Assembly (NCBI GenBank): GCA_947095535.1
Contig: OX352774.1
Coordinates: 8,122,001 to 8,186,000, forward strand
Reading direction: 5' to 3'
Source: Poecilobothrus nobilitatus
Lineage: Eukaryota; Arthropoda; Insecta; Diptera; Dolichopodidae
DNA: 64,000 bases
In this document: piece by piece, positions 21,851 to 32,520 of the stretch
Layout: the number at the start of each line of letters is the position of its first letter
Numbering within the stretch: position 1 is the first letter of the stretch
The notes under the pieces: generated by a model
Databases searched by the model: none
Seen by the model: the letters and a program-made list of their open reading frames with translations, nothing else
Told to the model about the DNA's origin: nothing
Program-made: the position numbers and the translations under genes

Positions 21851-22740
21851 TTTTCGCACCTTGTGTAAAGTGAAGCAATTTTGTTTCATTTTTGTAGTTA
21901 CAGATGTTTTTCATACATCCATCAATTTAATTTTTTTTTAACTACAATATAAAAAATAAAATAAATATAAAAAGATATTTCAAAAAACACATTTGCATAT
22001 AAATAAAAATAGTCCAAAAAAAAAAAAAAAATAAACAAACAAATATTTGGAAAAAAAAAATTTTAATAGTTTTTGAAGTGAAAACAGATAACTTGTAATA
22101 TCATTAATTAGAAATTAAATAGATCATGTTGAAAGAAGGAGAAAAAACACAACAAACAAAGATTTAATGATTATATACTGAATTTTAAACGGTTTATACC
22201 ACTAACTATTAAAGCTAACATCAAAATATTTGTGCGTTAATCAATCAAATAAGTTAAGCCATAAAAAGTAACCTTGGAATTACAGGGTTTATTTTGATGA
22301 ACATTGAATTTTTATTTTTATAATTTTTTTATTTTATATATAAATAAACTTAGGTTTAATTAACTTATAATCAATATTATTTATTGCTTAATTGACCATT
22401 TGATTTTTTTTTTTTTTTATGTAATGTATACATATGTATGTATATAAAATGTATATGTATACATATGTAGTTTAACTTTAACAGATTCATTTAACAATTT
22501 CTATGTTCTGGTTATTAAGTGATTATACAAAAGTACAAATATTATTAATTATTATAAGTAGAAAAATTTTAAAGTTAGAACTCATTAAGAAGACAATGTA
22601 AATTTAAGCATAAAATGATTCAACTATGTAAAATTATCTAAATCATCAATCATTATCATCAAAGATGTTTACATATAATTATTCATGCGAAATCAACTAA
22701 TGAATTATTTCGAACTCGCATATAATTTTTTTTTTTTAAA
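21851..22740. other. AT-rich stretch, no feature seen
   Basis: No coding, RNA or terminal-repeat signal was recognised. Confidence 0.5.
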
Positions 22741-22777
22741 CACTACCCAAACTCTAGAATTACTAGTTTAGGTAGTG
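22741..22777. repeat. 13-bp-stem hairpin
   Basis: CACTACCCAAACT pairs with AGTTTAGGTAGTG across an 11-base loop, with one mismatch. It could be the centre of a small foldback element; no longer arms were seen. Confidence 0.6.
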
Positions 22778-23340
22778 AGAAGAGTATTAGATTCGCTCTT
22801 CGCTTGGAGAGTGATTTTTACAATAAATGAGTTTCCATAAACAGCTTTAAACCATCTAGGAATTTCCACAGTGTATAAAAATGAGCATTTTCCTAGTGTT
22901 ACGTTATAATTATTTAAAGGGAGGCAAGTGTCATTTCCTACAAGATATCTATAAAAGAGTGAAAATGTTCCAATATTTCAATGTACATAATGTTAAGAAG
23001 AGAAAAGTTACCTAAATAATATATATGATTGTAAATTATGAGTTAGCTGCGATATTAAGTTTATTTAAGTATATTTAACCTAATGATGATTAAGGAGCCC
23101 ATATGTGGTAGCTGGTATAATTCATTTTGGGAGAAATATATATTTTATAGATGTTTAATTATTAATATGATAATTAACCGGATTTAAATTTTTTAATTTC
23201 TGGTACTTTTTATTTTTAATATTTCTAATGCATTAGATACTATGCTTGGAAATTTATATTTTATTATGTATCTATACATAAAGGCTTAAGGTTTATTATA
23301 TAAAATTTATTATTATAAAAGATTATGTTTTATTAAATAA
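22778..23340. other. AT-rich stretch, no feature seen
   Basis: No recognisable feature. Confidence 0.45.
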
Positions 23341-23535
23341 AAGAAGGGGTCTAGTGAGTAAGAGCGTATAAAATACGCTGGAAATACCGAGGGAGTGTGG
23401 GTTTGATTCCCACACACGTTGTAAGAGTAATACCTCCTTACGACATGTATACAGCGACGCCTGGAAAGAAAAAGGCTGTGGAATTTTCTTATTACATTTA
23501 TATCGCAGGCAAATGCACTAAAAACAAAAAAAAAG
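23341..23535 (+). repeat. SINE family A, nearly full-length copy
   Basis: The start of the head is damaged (GGGGTCTAGTGAGTAAGAGCG). The anticodon-like arm AGCGTATAAAATACGCT, the T arm GTGGG-TTTGATT-CCCAC with a perfect 5-bp stem, and the body hairpin (GTTGTAAG/CTTACGAC) are present. The tail ends 'aaatgcactaaaaac'. Confidence 0.85.
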
Positions 23536-23689
23536 GATTTACGAAAAGGAGTTATATTAGAATTATGTTTAAAAAAAATTGTTTGTAAGTTAGTAATATG
23601 ATAATTATTTTATGCACACACATATTTTTGAATATTACTTTGTTTTTAAACACTTTAACTTTAAATATATCCGACTCGAACGACCGTAA

Positions 23690-23875
23690 TGTCCGGGGCT
23701 TATATAATTCATTTAGTAGGACATAAGTCCCTAAGGGACCTTTGACTCACTTTAAAATATTTACGTGGGACATAAATCCCTTGACAAATGTGTCATAAGT
23801 TCCTTTTGGGAGTTATGACCCATTAAGTGAGTTATAACTCCCTTTACTAAATTTTGAGTTATAACATCATATAAA
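23690..23875. repeat. Solo arm of alternating inverted 'cataagtccc' modules
   Basis: GGACATAAGTCCC is followed by GGGACCTTTGACTCAC, GGGACATAAATCCC, GTCATAAGTTCC, GGGAGTTATGACCCA and GAGTTATAACTCCC, each alternating in orientation. The words match the arms of the element at 40181-41332. Only one arm is present and no partner was found nearby, so it may be a relic or a whole small element. Confidence 0.7.
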
Positions 23876-24009
23876 TAAAATTGTGTGATTCAGCGTATAC
23901 ATATATACTAATATATTTATGTCGAAATTTATTTTGAAATAATTTCTTTTTTAATAAAGTCTTTTCCGATCTTTATGATTTAAGTGTGATAATATAAAAA
24001 TATATAAGT

Positions 24010-24480
24010 AAAATATTAGATGTCTTCCAAAGACACCAGGAATTTCCCCCTTGGTAGTGTCAGATTCTTACTGACTAAACCCACCTCCCCCTTTAGCCAA
24101 TATAATGGGATGAAACCCTTACCTGCAAACGCAGTATATTGGCTAGGGAGTAGGGATAGGAAAGGATAGGAAATGGATACGAAAACATTAAATTGAAAGT
24201 GGAACTGTAAGGAAACAATGAATCCGCCTATTATTATTACTATTTTGCTAACAGTGACCAAACCCGTCACAACAGTTACAACATGTAGTAGTAGTATATA
24301 GTATTACATGAGGTAACTATTGAAGGCAACCCCCACTGTCACTGTAGAGGCTACTATTATTGGTATTTATTCTTATTAATATTATTATTATTTTACTACA
24401 GAGTCAGCGCCATCAGTGGATTACAACGTGCAGCAGTATATAACACATTACTTGCATGATATAACCAAAGATAGCCCAAC
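24010..24480. other. Less AT-rich block of unknown origin
   Basis: The base composition is more balanced than in neighbouring sequence ('agacaccaggaatttccccc', 'ccaatataatgggatgaa', 'gagtcagcgccatcagtgga'). 'ggcaacccccactgtcactg' and 'gatagcccaactgtggcagc' recur loosely, suggesting an old duplicated repeat that seeded the ATT microsatellites. No coding frame was convincing. Confidence 0.35.
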
Positions 24481-24620
24481 TGTGGCAGCTATTATTATTA
24501 TACTATTATTATTACTATTATTATTATTATTATAATTAATGTTATTATTACTATTATTATTATTATTATTATTAATATTATTATTGTTATTATTACTACT
24601 ATTAATTATAATATATATTA
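24481..24620. repeat. (ATT)n microsatellite
   Basis: Imperfect ATT/TTA trinucleotide repeats fill about 130 bases, with shorter runs at 24228-24245 and 24350-24395. Confidence 0.9.
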
Positions 24621-24649
24621 TTACGGTATAAAAGTACTACATATTTTTT

Positions 24650-24730
24650 ATTTATGAGCTGACCGGGGTTTGAACCCAAGATCCTTCGATTGAAAGGTTG
24701 GCTACTTAATCACTGCGCCATGAGTCAGTT
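24650..24730 (-). repeat. tRNA-derived SINE head of a third family
   Basis: On the - strand: CTGAC, A box ATGGCGCAGTGATTAAGTAG, an anticodon-like arm CCTT-TCAATCG-AAGG, B box GGTTCAAACCC, then GTCAG pairing with the opening CTGAC. It is more cloverleaf-like than families A and B, but the acceptor stem is only 5 bp. A pseudo-tRNA is possible; a functional tRNA is unlikely. Confidence 0.65.
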
Positions 24731-25349
24731 AAAAAAATTATAACGATCCCAGTATTTATTTTTGTTTTAAAATTATAGTTGTGATGTAATCAATAAAATT
24801 ATGTTTTCTAATTGAAGGTCATTTAAAATTTTTTTTTTTTGTTTTTATTGTAACTAATAAAAATAAAAAATAATTAAAATTTTCATAAGAAGACAACATA
24901 AAATTAATTTAAATTCTTTACTGATGAAAATTTAAGGTGAACTTTTGATTCAGCTAAGTAAGTACCTATATATAAAAACAAAAAAATACCCAAAAATTTT
25001 AATTCAATCTTAATAATCATTATGTCGTGGTTTTTATTTTTAAACGTTTTTTTTTTTGTTTTATAGGAATGTATGAGATAAATTTAAATTTGTTTTATTT
25101 TTTGTATAATAAACTTATTGAATTTCAAATTAATAAAAAAGCTCCAATTTGTCTAAAATTGTTTCATATTTTTTAATTATTAAATTTCAATTTTTTTTTT
25201 TTTAATTTAAGGAAACATTTGTAAACCAAAACTGACAATTAAGACATAAAAAAGAAAAAAAATGTGTACCTGTAAATATTTTTTTTTTTTTTTTAATAAC
25301 CCCTCGAAATATGCAATTGATTGTATTTCTTGTTGATTAAGTAATTGCA
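24731..25349. other. AT-rich stretch, no feature seen
   Basis: Homopolymer T and A runs only. Confidence 0.5.
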
Positions 25350-25515
25350 GGGGCCTCGGTGACCTGGTGGTTAAGCACGTGGCTTATTAAGCGAGGGAGT
25401 GCGGGTATGCTGCACAGGTACCAAGTTAATTGAAAACAAATCCCCCTTGCTACCAAATATAGTGTAAATATATAATATATAATATAAACAAAAAAATTAC
25501 TTATATATATAATGG
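25350..25515 (+). repeat. SINE family B copy with a damaged B box
   Basis: The head begins GGGGCCTCGGTGACCTGGTG with the A box (GACCTGGTGGTTAAGCACG). The segment before the T arm is GCGAGGGAGTGCGGG. Where family B has a T loop TTCGATC, this copy has TATGCTG. The tail 'aatatagtgtaaatatataa' matches the copies at 37 kb. The LINE fragment follows directly. Confidence 0.75.
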
Positions 25516-25525
25516 TTTTATAAAG

Positions 25526-26080
25526 AGTCATTGGCACGATGCGAATGGTCCTCCTGCCTATACTATAGGTAACAAAAACTTAGATAGAAAAGTAGCTAGA
25601 ATTAGATTAGATCACACAATACTACCAAAAAATGTTTATTTGAACATTTCAACTCAGCCACCATCTTGCATTTTTTGTCATAATGGAATGACAATAAAAC
25701 ACATATTTCTATAATGTTTAGCAGTTAGAAGGGTGCTTGAAAAACACTCGATGCAAAATTGTTCCAAATATGGGAAACCATTTAGTTATAAAACTATTTA
25801 GTTAATTATAATAAAAAGAGGAAAAAGTAAGATGAAAGAATAATGAAATCAATTTTTAAAATAAAAATTAAAATTAAATTTACAAAAATAAAATTAAAAT
25901 GTTTAAAATGTTAAAAACTAACTAAAATAAAATTAAAATATAGGATAAGTTGAATATAAAAATAATGTCAATAATATTGTAAATAATATAATTTAAGTAA
26001 CATAATGTAATGTATTAAAAACTTAATAGCCAGGCCCAAAATGGGCTTTGTAGCCGAGGGTCTTACTTAAATAAATAAAT
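25526..26080 (+). pseudogene. LINE ORF2 C-terminal remnant with 3' UTR and (TAAA)n tail
   Basis: The frame from 25526 reads WHDANGPPAYTIGNKNLDRK and then VARIRLDHTILPKN, followed by PPSCIFCHNGMTIKHIFL and, after an in-frame stop at 25712-25714, CLAVRRVLEKHS. The arrangement 'R.R..HT......Y', then C-x2-C...H...C, is the zinc-knuckle-like segment that follows the RNase H domain in I/Jockey-type LINEs. A non-coding tail follows, with hairpin GCCCA/TGGGC and AATGGGCTTTGTAGCCGAGG, ending in TAAA repeats (about 26064-26080). Only the 3' end was copied, as is usual for LINEs. Confidence 0.8.
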
Positions 26081-26757
26081 AAAAGTAATTGTAATCGTTT
26101 TTAAATGTAGGTACCGATTTTGTTTTCAATATATTGAAAGTGTGGGAAATCCGATGACAGGATAATGTACTCTGAAAATGACTCTGTGGAATGCATGAAT
26201 GTCACAATTCCAAGACATGTTTAATATTACTCAATATTACTTTAAAATTTGACTCCTGAAAATTAATTATAATATGCGAGACAATTTTTGTTTCGTAATA
26301 CGATCAATAAAGTTCAATATATCGATATTAGGCAACACTAAATAAAAGCAGGAAATAAAGAATACTGAACTAAATAAAAGGACCGTTGAAATAAAGCATA
26401 AAATTTAGAATAAAAGCACCAAATATAATGTTTTATTATAATCAATAAAAAAGTATAATTTAATACTTGAGAGTTCAATTGCATCGTAACGTTAACTAAG
26501 TATTTTGATCGAATTAAATATATTATTTCAAAATGTAACAAAATTTTCATTGCTCTAAAAAAATTTTTTTTGTACAAAAAAAAACATTAGTAAAAGAGTT
26601 AAAATAATATTTTACCAAACATTAATAAGTTCAACGCTTACAAATGATGTATCAATATGGTACATCATAACTCAAGTTTAATGGAAACATAACGTAAATT
26701 CGAAAAAAAAGTACATAAAAGTTTACACCAATATAAACACTATAGTTCTGATTCCAA
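26081..26757. other. AT-rich stretch, no feature seen
   Basis: No supported feature. A small symmetrical motif 'gatgtatcaatatggtacatc' near 26645 is noted only. Confidence 0.45.
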
Positions 26758-27163
26758 TCTAATAAATAAGGAAGAAATTCTGTTTGTTTGTTTGTTTGTT
26801 TGTGCCCTTTTCACGTAAAAACCACCAGTCCGATTGCAACCAAATTTTGCAGGAACGTTCTTACGACCCCGGAAAGTGTTATAGGCTATATCGCGTTTCG
26901 GTTCATTAACCCATTGCAGCCCGAGAGCCATTTAATGCCGTTTCGTTTTTTCGTTGTTCTGCCTAAACGGTTTGATCGATTGAGTTGAAAATTTGGACAA
27001 ATATTCTTTTTGTCATTGGACGGGTACCAAAGAAATTTGGATTTAATATGTTACCCGGATTCGGCCCGGCGGGCTTCCAAAAAATTTTTTGTTTCCGATT
27101 TATGTCCAATTTTGTATGGTGGTTTTATGGTCCGAAAAAAAGCCTGTGACAAATTTTTATAAA

Positions 27164-27890
27164 GATCCGGTAACCCATTTGGGCACGAGAGCCGAACGAA
27201 GTTCATTAAATGTTTCTGTTGTCCTGCTTAAACGGTTTGACCAATTGAGTTGAAAATTTACAATAGTGTAGCTCTTTATCACAGGAGCTGAGGTGATTTG
27301 GTTACGATCCATTAACCCCTTTCGGCACCAGGGGTCAGTGAAGTTTTGTAATTTACTTAGTTGTCGCACTTAAACTGTTTGACCAATTGAGTTAAAAATT
27401 TATCAAAGTGTAGCTCTTTACCGCAGGAGCTCACTGAGTTGATTTGGTTACGATCGATTAACCCGTTTCGGCACCAGGGCTCAATGAAGTTTTTCAATTT
27501 CTTTGTTGTCGCGCTTAAACGGTTTTGCCAATTGATTTGAAAATTTACAAAAGTGTAGCTCTTTACCACAGGAGCTCACTGAGGAGATTTGGTTACGATC
27601 CATTAACCCGTTTCGGCACCAGGGCTCAATAAAAATTTTTAATTTCTTTGTTGTCGCACTTAAACCGTTTTACCAATTGAGTTGAAAATTTACAAAAGTG
27701 TAGGTCTTTATAACAAAAGCTTTCTGAGTTGATTTGGTTACGATATATTAACCCATCAGGCTGCAGGCCATGAATTGTCTCATTTTTTGTTGTTGTGCTT
27801 AAACGATTTGACCAATTGAAAATTTGCACAAGTATTGCACTTTGGCACACAAACTCATTCAATAAATTTTGTTGTGATACATTAACACAT
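27164..27890 (+). repeat. Tandem array of ~145-bp units inside the Helitron
   Basis: The phrase 'cgatcNattaaccc(g/c)tttcggcacc' recurs at 27305, 27451, 27596 and, diverged, 27741, with flanking degenerate units at 27164 and 27875. Spacing is 146, 145 and 145 bp in the well-kept part. Each unit also carries 'gtagctctttaccacagg'. The antisense open frames across it are a consequence of the repeat, not genes. Confidence 0.9.
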
Positions 27891-28639
27891 TTCGACACGA
27901 TAAACTGTCAAAAAAAAATTTTGTTTCTAATTTCGGTCTAATTTGGGAGGATGAATTTATGGTTCTAAATAAAGCCTGTGACAAAATGTTTGTTAACGTT
28001 TATTAACCCATTTCCGCACGAGCACTTATAAATAATATTCTACCTAATTTTGTGTATTGTTATTATTATTAAAAAGATATTTCCAACACTCTTTACTTTT
28101 ATCTATACTGTTTCTAATATTCCATAAAAACCTTTCAATGCAAATTTCTAATATAGAACAGTAATTAAAGTAACCTTATTAAGTATCTTAAGAATACTGT
28201 TTTTAAGTCTTAACAACATAACATTTTCGGCAGTTGTTAAAAACAGAAACAATCTCCTACATTAGACAATCATCATGTCATCATTCAGAAATGCATTACT
28301 TAAATGTGGTCTTTACATGTGGTCTACCTATATAAGATGCATGTGTATAACATGTTTCCCATAAAATATCATTGAAATATGTACATATAGTATGTATAAT
28401 ATCCGTATATTTAAAAATACTATAAACTTAATCAATTAAATTAGAAAACATATTCACATTTCTGTACATCATTTAATCAAAAATGAGTACATACATATTT
28501 AAAGAACAGAAAACCTAACATTTTATCCATATACAATTTTTACACATATTTTTAGCCAATCAATTTGGAAACATAATTTGAAAAACTAAACGAAAAAAAA
28601 ATTCTGGTTGATTTATAAAGGTAAAAAACAATCATGTAT

Positions 28640-29200
28640 TTTTTATATTGAAAATATGTTAAACAGAACCTGAAATGTACGCATTTAAAAAGAAGTTTTT
28701 TCAAAATTTGAAGAGCTGTCGGTGCTGTAGGATCTCCAACGGTAAGGGTACATAAAAACGTTGTTCTACAACATTACCCTGTTAAGAGACCTATGCATAG
28801 TTAATATTTCATTGCTCTTTTTTAAACAGTATATAAGTTTTAACAGACGGAGGGACAGAGCGAACTTAATAACAAATTTTTCAAAATGTGCTTAAAAGGA
28901 TAATTCACCAAAACATGAAGTGACATTTCTTACAAAAAAAAATTGATTACATTATGGTCTTTTATAATTTAAATACGATTTTATGTTTCGGTATTAACGA
29001 ATATTAACGGATATATAAGTCTTGTAAACAGACGGTGGGACAGAGCGAACCTAATAGCAAATTTTTCAAAATGTGCTTAAAAGAATAATTCACAAAAACA
29101 TGAAGTGACATTACTTACGAAAAAAAATGTACTACATTATGGTCATAATTGAAATGCGATTTTTGTCTCGGTATTAAAGAATATATTGTGGAAATTCATT
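28640..29200 (-). repeat. Family B-related fragment, duplicated in tandem
   Basis: 'aacagacggagggacagagcg' (28842) and 'aacagacggtgggacagagcg' (29027) are the inverted form of the family B opening word and repeat about 185 bp apart, with 'tttcaaaatgtgcttaaaag' after each. They lie within the Helitron span. Confidence 0.7.
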
Positions 29201-29457
29201 TCGCCGTCATTGTGTAGTCAATAGATTATTGATTCCTTTAAAAAATTTTTGTAGAAGAATTGTCTCTAATTCTTGGCTCTGTTTATTCAATTTAACTAAA
29301 TCTAATAAAAAATAGAATATATACTACCAGCATCTGTAAATGCATAGTAATACATGAACTATATTAATTAAATTATATTAACGCAGAAACAAAAGTTAAT
29401 AATTTTTATTTCATAAAGCCAATAAAATACTCCGGGCAACGCCGGGTACTCTGCTAG

Positions 29458-30834
29458 TTATAAATATTACTACTGAAATAAATATATTTACAAGTAGGGA
29501 AATATCATAAAAATGATAATTTCAAAGCCTAAAAGAAATTATAAAGGACTTTTTGATAAGATTTAATCCTATCGAAATAAGAAACTGCTTTTAAAAGCAG
29601 AAGTGATGATTTATAATTTTTACAAAAAACAAAAAAAATTAGTATTGTCTATATATATATATACTTATGTATACTTATGTTGCTTTGTTTAAAAAGGAAT
29701 AGTAAATTTTTAAACTTTCTAATTTTTTGTTTATTAATTTACAGACATTTAATTATTTTATTTAACATCTTCTACTTCGGGAAACTTAAAAATATTTTTA
29801 ACTTTTATGCAAAAAAGAATATGAAAATTAACTGTGTTTGTTTTTAAGTAAATAAGTATAGAACATTTTTGTTTTGTTATTTCTTTTTGAAGGACATTGC
29901 CCTTATATTAGAAATTCTTTTTATATTTAACCTTGAAATTAACCAAAAATTCTCGACTTCGACTTCGATTCATTCAAATTAAAATACATAATTTTTTTAT
30001 AATTATTTTAATATATGAAATAATATAAAAATATTTCGATCATAAACTTCGTATTAACAAAAATATTTGCATCTTACAAAATTTTGTAATAAATAAATTG
30101 TAATACCAATTTTTTTTTTTTATTGATTTATCTTTAAACATAAGTTGACTATACAAAAAAAGTTCTACTTATAAATTATTAAAAATACATAAGAATTTGG
30201 AACACTTTTAAATCAAATATATATTAAACAAAAATAAATCAATTTAAAAAAATAGTTTTTTTTATTTTAAATATTACTTAAATTCTTTATGATTATAATT
30301 GTAATGTTTTAATAAAATTTTTAGTCACTATTGCCATTTTACCATTGACTTTTCAGATAAAATTTAACATTTATAGAATTGATAAGTATTTACTAATATT
30401 CTGGAATACATAGGCGATGGCACCTTTTTATAATATCAAAAAAGTGATATTTAACTTTGTCAATCTCAGGTATTAATTGCGAAAACTAAATAATTATTTT
30501 AATATATACATATGTCTTAAAAAGTTTTTTGGCTTTAATTAAAATAAAATTTGTATATACATACACATAACAGTGTCCTTAAACAATTAATGAAATTTTT
30601 CTAACCCTAACTCAAATTTACTAAACAGCTCTAAATACAGTTTAATTATGTTAATTAACCATTTTTTTTTATTCTTAGCAAGAAGTTAGAATGGGGGGTC
30701 TGTTGAGCTTTTTTTTTTAACATATTCAACTGTTTAAAGTATAAAATTCTTCGATTTGTTGTAAGTTTTTCCTATTATTGATGAAAACTCATTTATGTAC
30801 GTATATACATATATATATATATACAAGGCAGTTT
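29458..30834. other. AT-rich stretch, no feature seen
   Basis: No coding or element signal recognised. Confidence 0.5.
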
Positions 30835-32320
30835 TTTCATTCTTTTTATAGCATAACATTTTAATTCTTTTTTTCTATCTGTTATGTACCTAAATATCAG
30901 ATGTACGTTTCTTTCTTTTCATAGCATAGCATTTAATATTTATTTTTCTATCTGTTATGTACGTAAATATCAGAGGTATGTTTTTTTCAATTAAAATCAT
31001 AACATTTTAATAGTTCTTTTTTTCTTTAAAAATATTTAAAAACAGTCAAAGTAACATTTTTTGTTCTCTTTTTTTTCTATTCCTTTTTATTTTTCTTCGC
31101 AGTATTACATTTATTTTTTTTTTTGTTTTCTGTTATTTACGTACGCTAAGTATTTCTTTTATTTTTTTTAAATATTAAATTTATACATACAGTCTATTTA
31201 AAAAATATAAATTATAACCTATAGAACATTTTGAATTTTTTTTTGTTCGTTTATGTTTACCGTCCATTCATTCATATAAATAACTGTTGCCTATATAAAA
31301 AATAATAAATCTATAATAAATCTAATATATGTATACCCCTATTTTTATTCATATATCTATATTATGGGCTAAACTTCTGATTCTAAAATTGTACTATATT
31401 ATGGCAAAATTTTTAAAAAATTAAGAAAATGTTACTTAGCAAAATTTAAATAAAAATATTATTGCAATTTTATAATATTCTACTTAAAAATCCGAGCCTT
31501 TAAAAACTTTGATTTATACACTGCCTTGTTTTTTCTTTCTTTTCATAGCATAACATTTTGATATTTCTTTTTTTCTATCTGTTATGTACCTCAATATCAG
31601 ATGGACTTTTCGTTCTTTTCATAGCATAACATTTTTTTTTTCCTTTTTCTATCTGTTATGTAGGTACGTAAATATCAGACGTATGTTTTTTTTCTATTAA
31701 AATCATAACATTTTAATAGTTCTTTTTTTCTTTAAAAATATTTAAAAACAATCAAAGTAACATTTTTGTTCTCTTTTTTTTCTATTCGTTTTTATTTTTC
31801 TTCGCAGTATTACATTTTACTTCTTTTTTTTTGTTTTCTGTTCTTTTTTTTAAGTATTAAATTTATACATCAGTCTATTTAAAAAATATAAATTATAACC
31901 TATAGAACATTCTGAATTTTTTTTTTGTTCGTTTATGTTTACCGTCCATTCATTCATATAAATAACTGTTGCCTATATAAAAAATAATAAATCTATAATA
32001 AATCTAATATATGTATACCCATATTTTTATTCATATATCTCTATATTATGGGCTAAACTTCTGATTCTAAAGTTGTACTATATTATGGCAAAATTTTTAA
32101 AAAATTAAGAAAATGTTACTTAGCAAAATTTAAATAAAAATATTATTGCAATTTTATAATGTTCTACTTAAAAATACGACCCTCTAAAAACTTTGATTTA
32201 TACACTGCCTTGTTTTTTCTTTCATTTCATAGCATAACATTATAATATTTATTGTTTTCTATCTTTTATATGGGTAAATATCAGATGTACGTTTCTTTCT
32301 TTTCATAGTATAACATTTGT
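30835..32320 (+). repeat. ~680-bp tandem duplication (two copies plus a partial third)
   Basis: The phrase 'ctaatatatgtataccc' is at 31322 and 32004, 682 bp apart, and long stretches on both sides match ('tttatgtttaccgtccattc', 'ttatgggctaaacttctg', 'atttatacactgccttg'). A third start ('tttcatagcataacatt') begins at 32226 and stops near 32320. Within each unit a ~65-bp sub-repeat 'ttctttcttttcatagcat' with 'ctatctgttatgtac' occurs two or three times. The unit ends in a word like the family B terminus. Confidence 0.9.
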
Positions 32321-32329
32321 TAAATTAAC

Positions 32330-32520
32330 ATTTAACATAACAGGAGGGCACGCTACTCAGCAGCAGCAACTTGTCTTTTATTATATTTAGATATACAGAA
32401 ATATCATCATTGCCAGTTTAGTTTACATTCAGTGTGAGTGTTTTATTATAGATATAAAATATTTTTTTTTACATGTTGGCAAGGTCTCGCCAACATCTTG
32501 TGTATTATATTATAGATATA
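32330..32520. other. Small G/C-richer island with a perfect 8-bp hairpin
   Basis: 'caggagggcacgctactcag' with a CAG run and 'ccagtttagtttacattcag' stand out from the A/T background. At 32473-32496, ATGTTGGC pairs perfectly with GCCAACAT across the loop aaggtctc. A start such as TGTTA could suggest a solo LTR, but no matching end or TSD was seen. Function unknown. Confidence 0.4.

Larger units (their letters stand above)
26758..29457 (+). mobile_element. Non-autonomous Helitron-like element
   Basis: The 5' end is A|TCTAATAAATAAGG and the 3' end is CTGCTAG|T at 29451-29458, preceded by the GC-rich palindrome-like CCGGGCAACGCCGGG (29432-29446). Helitrons begin TC, end CTRR after a hairpin and insert between A and T, which fits both flanks. 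After the start come (TTTG)n (26780-26802) and conserved words such as 'cgtaaaaaccaccagtccga', then a 145-bp tandem array, then AT-rich sequence with a second ~185-bp direct repeat (from 28843 and 29028). No Rep/helicase frame exists, so it depends on an autonomous partner. Later insertions may have lengthened it. Confidence 0.75.

Noticed and set aside
24650..24730. Possible functional tRNA on the - strand
   Set aside because: The acceptor pairing is only 5 bp and the anticodon arm only 4 bp. It is better explained as a SINE head.
27164..27890. CRISPR-like regularly spaced repeats
   Set aside because: The whole unit repeats, with no unique spacers, and the sequence is eukaryotic Helitron DNA.
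27157..27898. Three antisense frames of 70-90 codons with similar sequences
   Set aside because: Their similarity comes from the 145-bp tandem array inside the Helitron. They are not a gene family.
32473..32496. Hairpin region as LTR terminus (TG...CA)
   Set aside because: No second LTR, primer-binding site or target duplication could be found, so it is listed only as an unexplained island.
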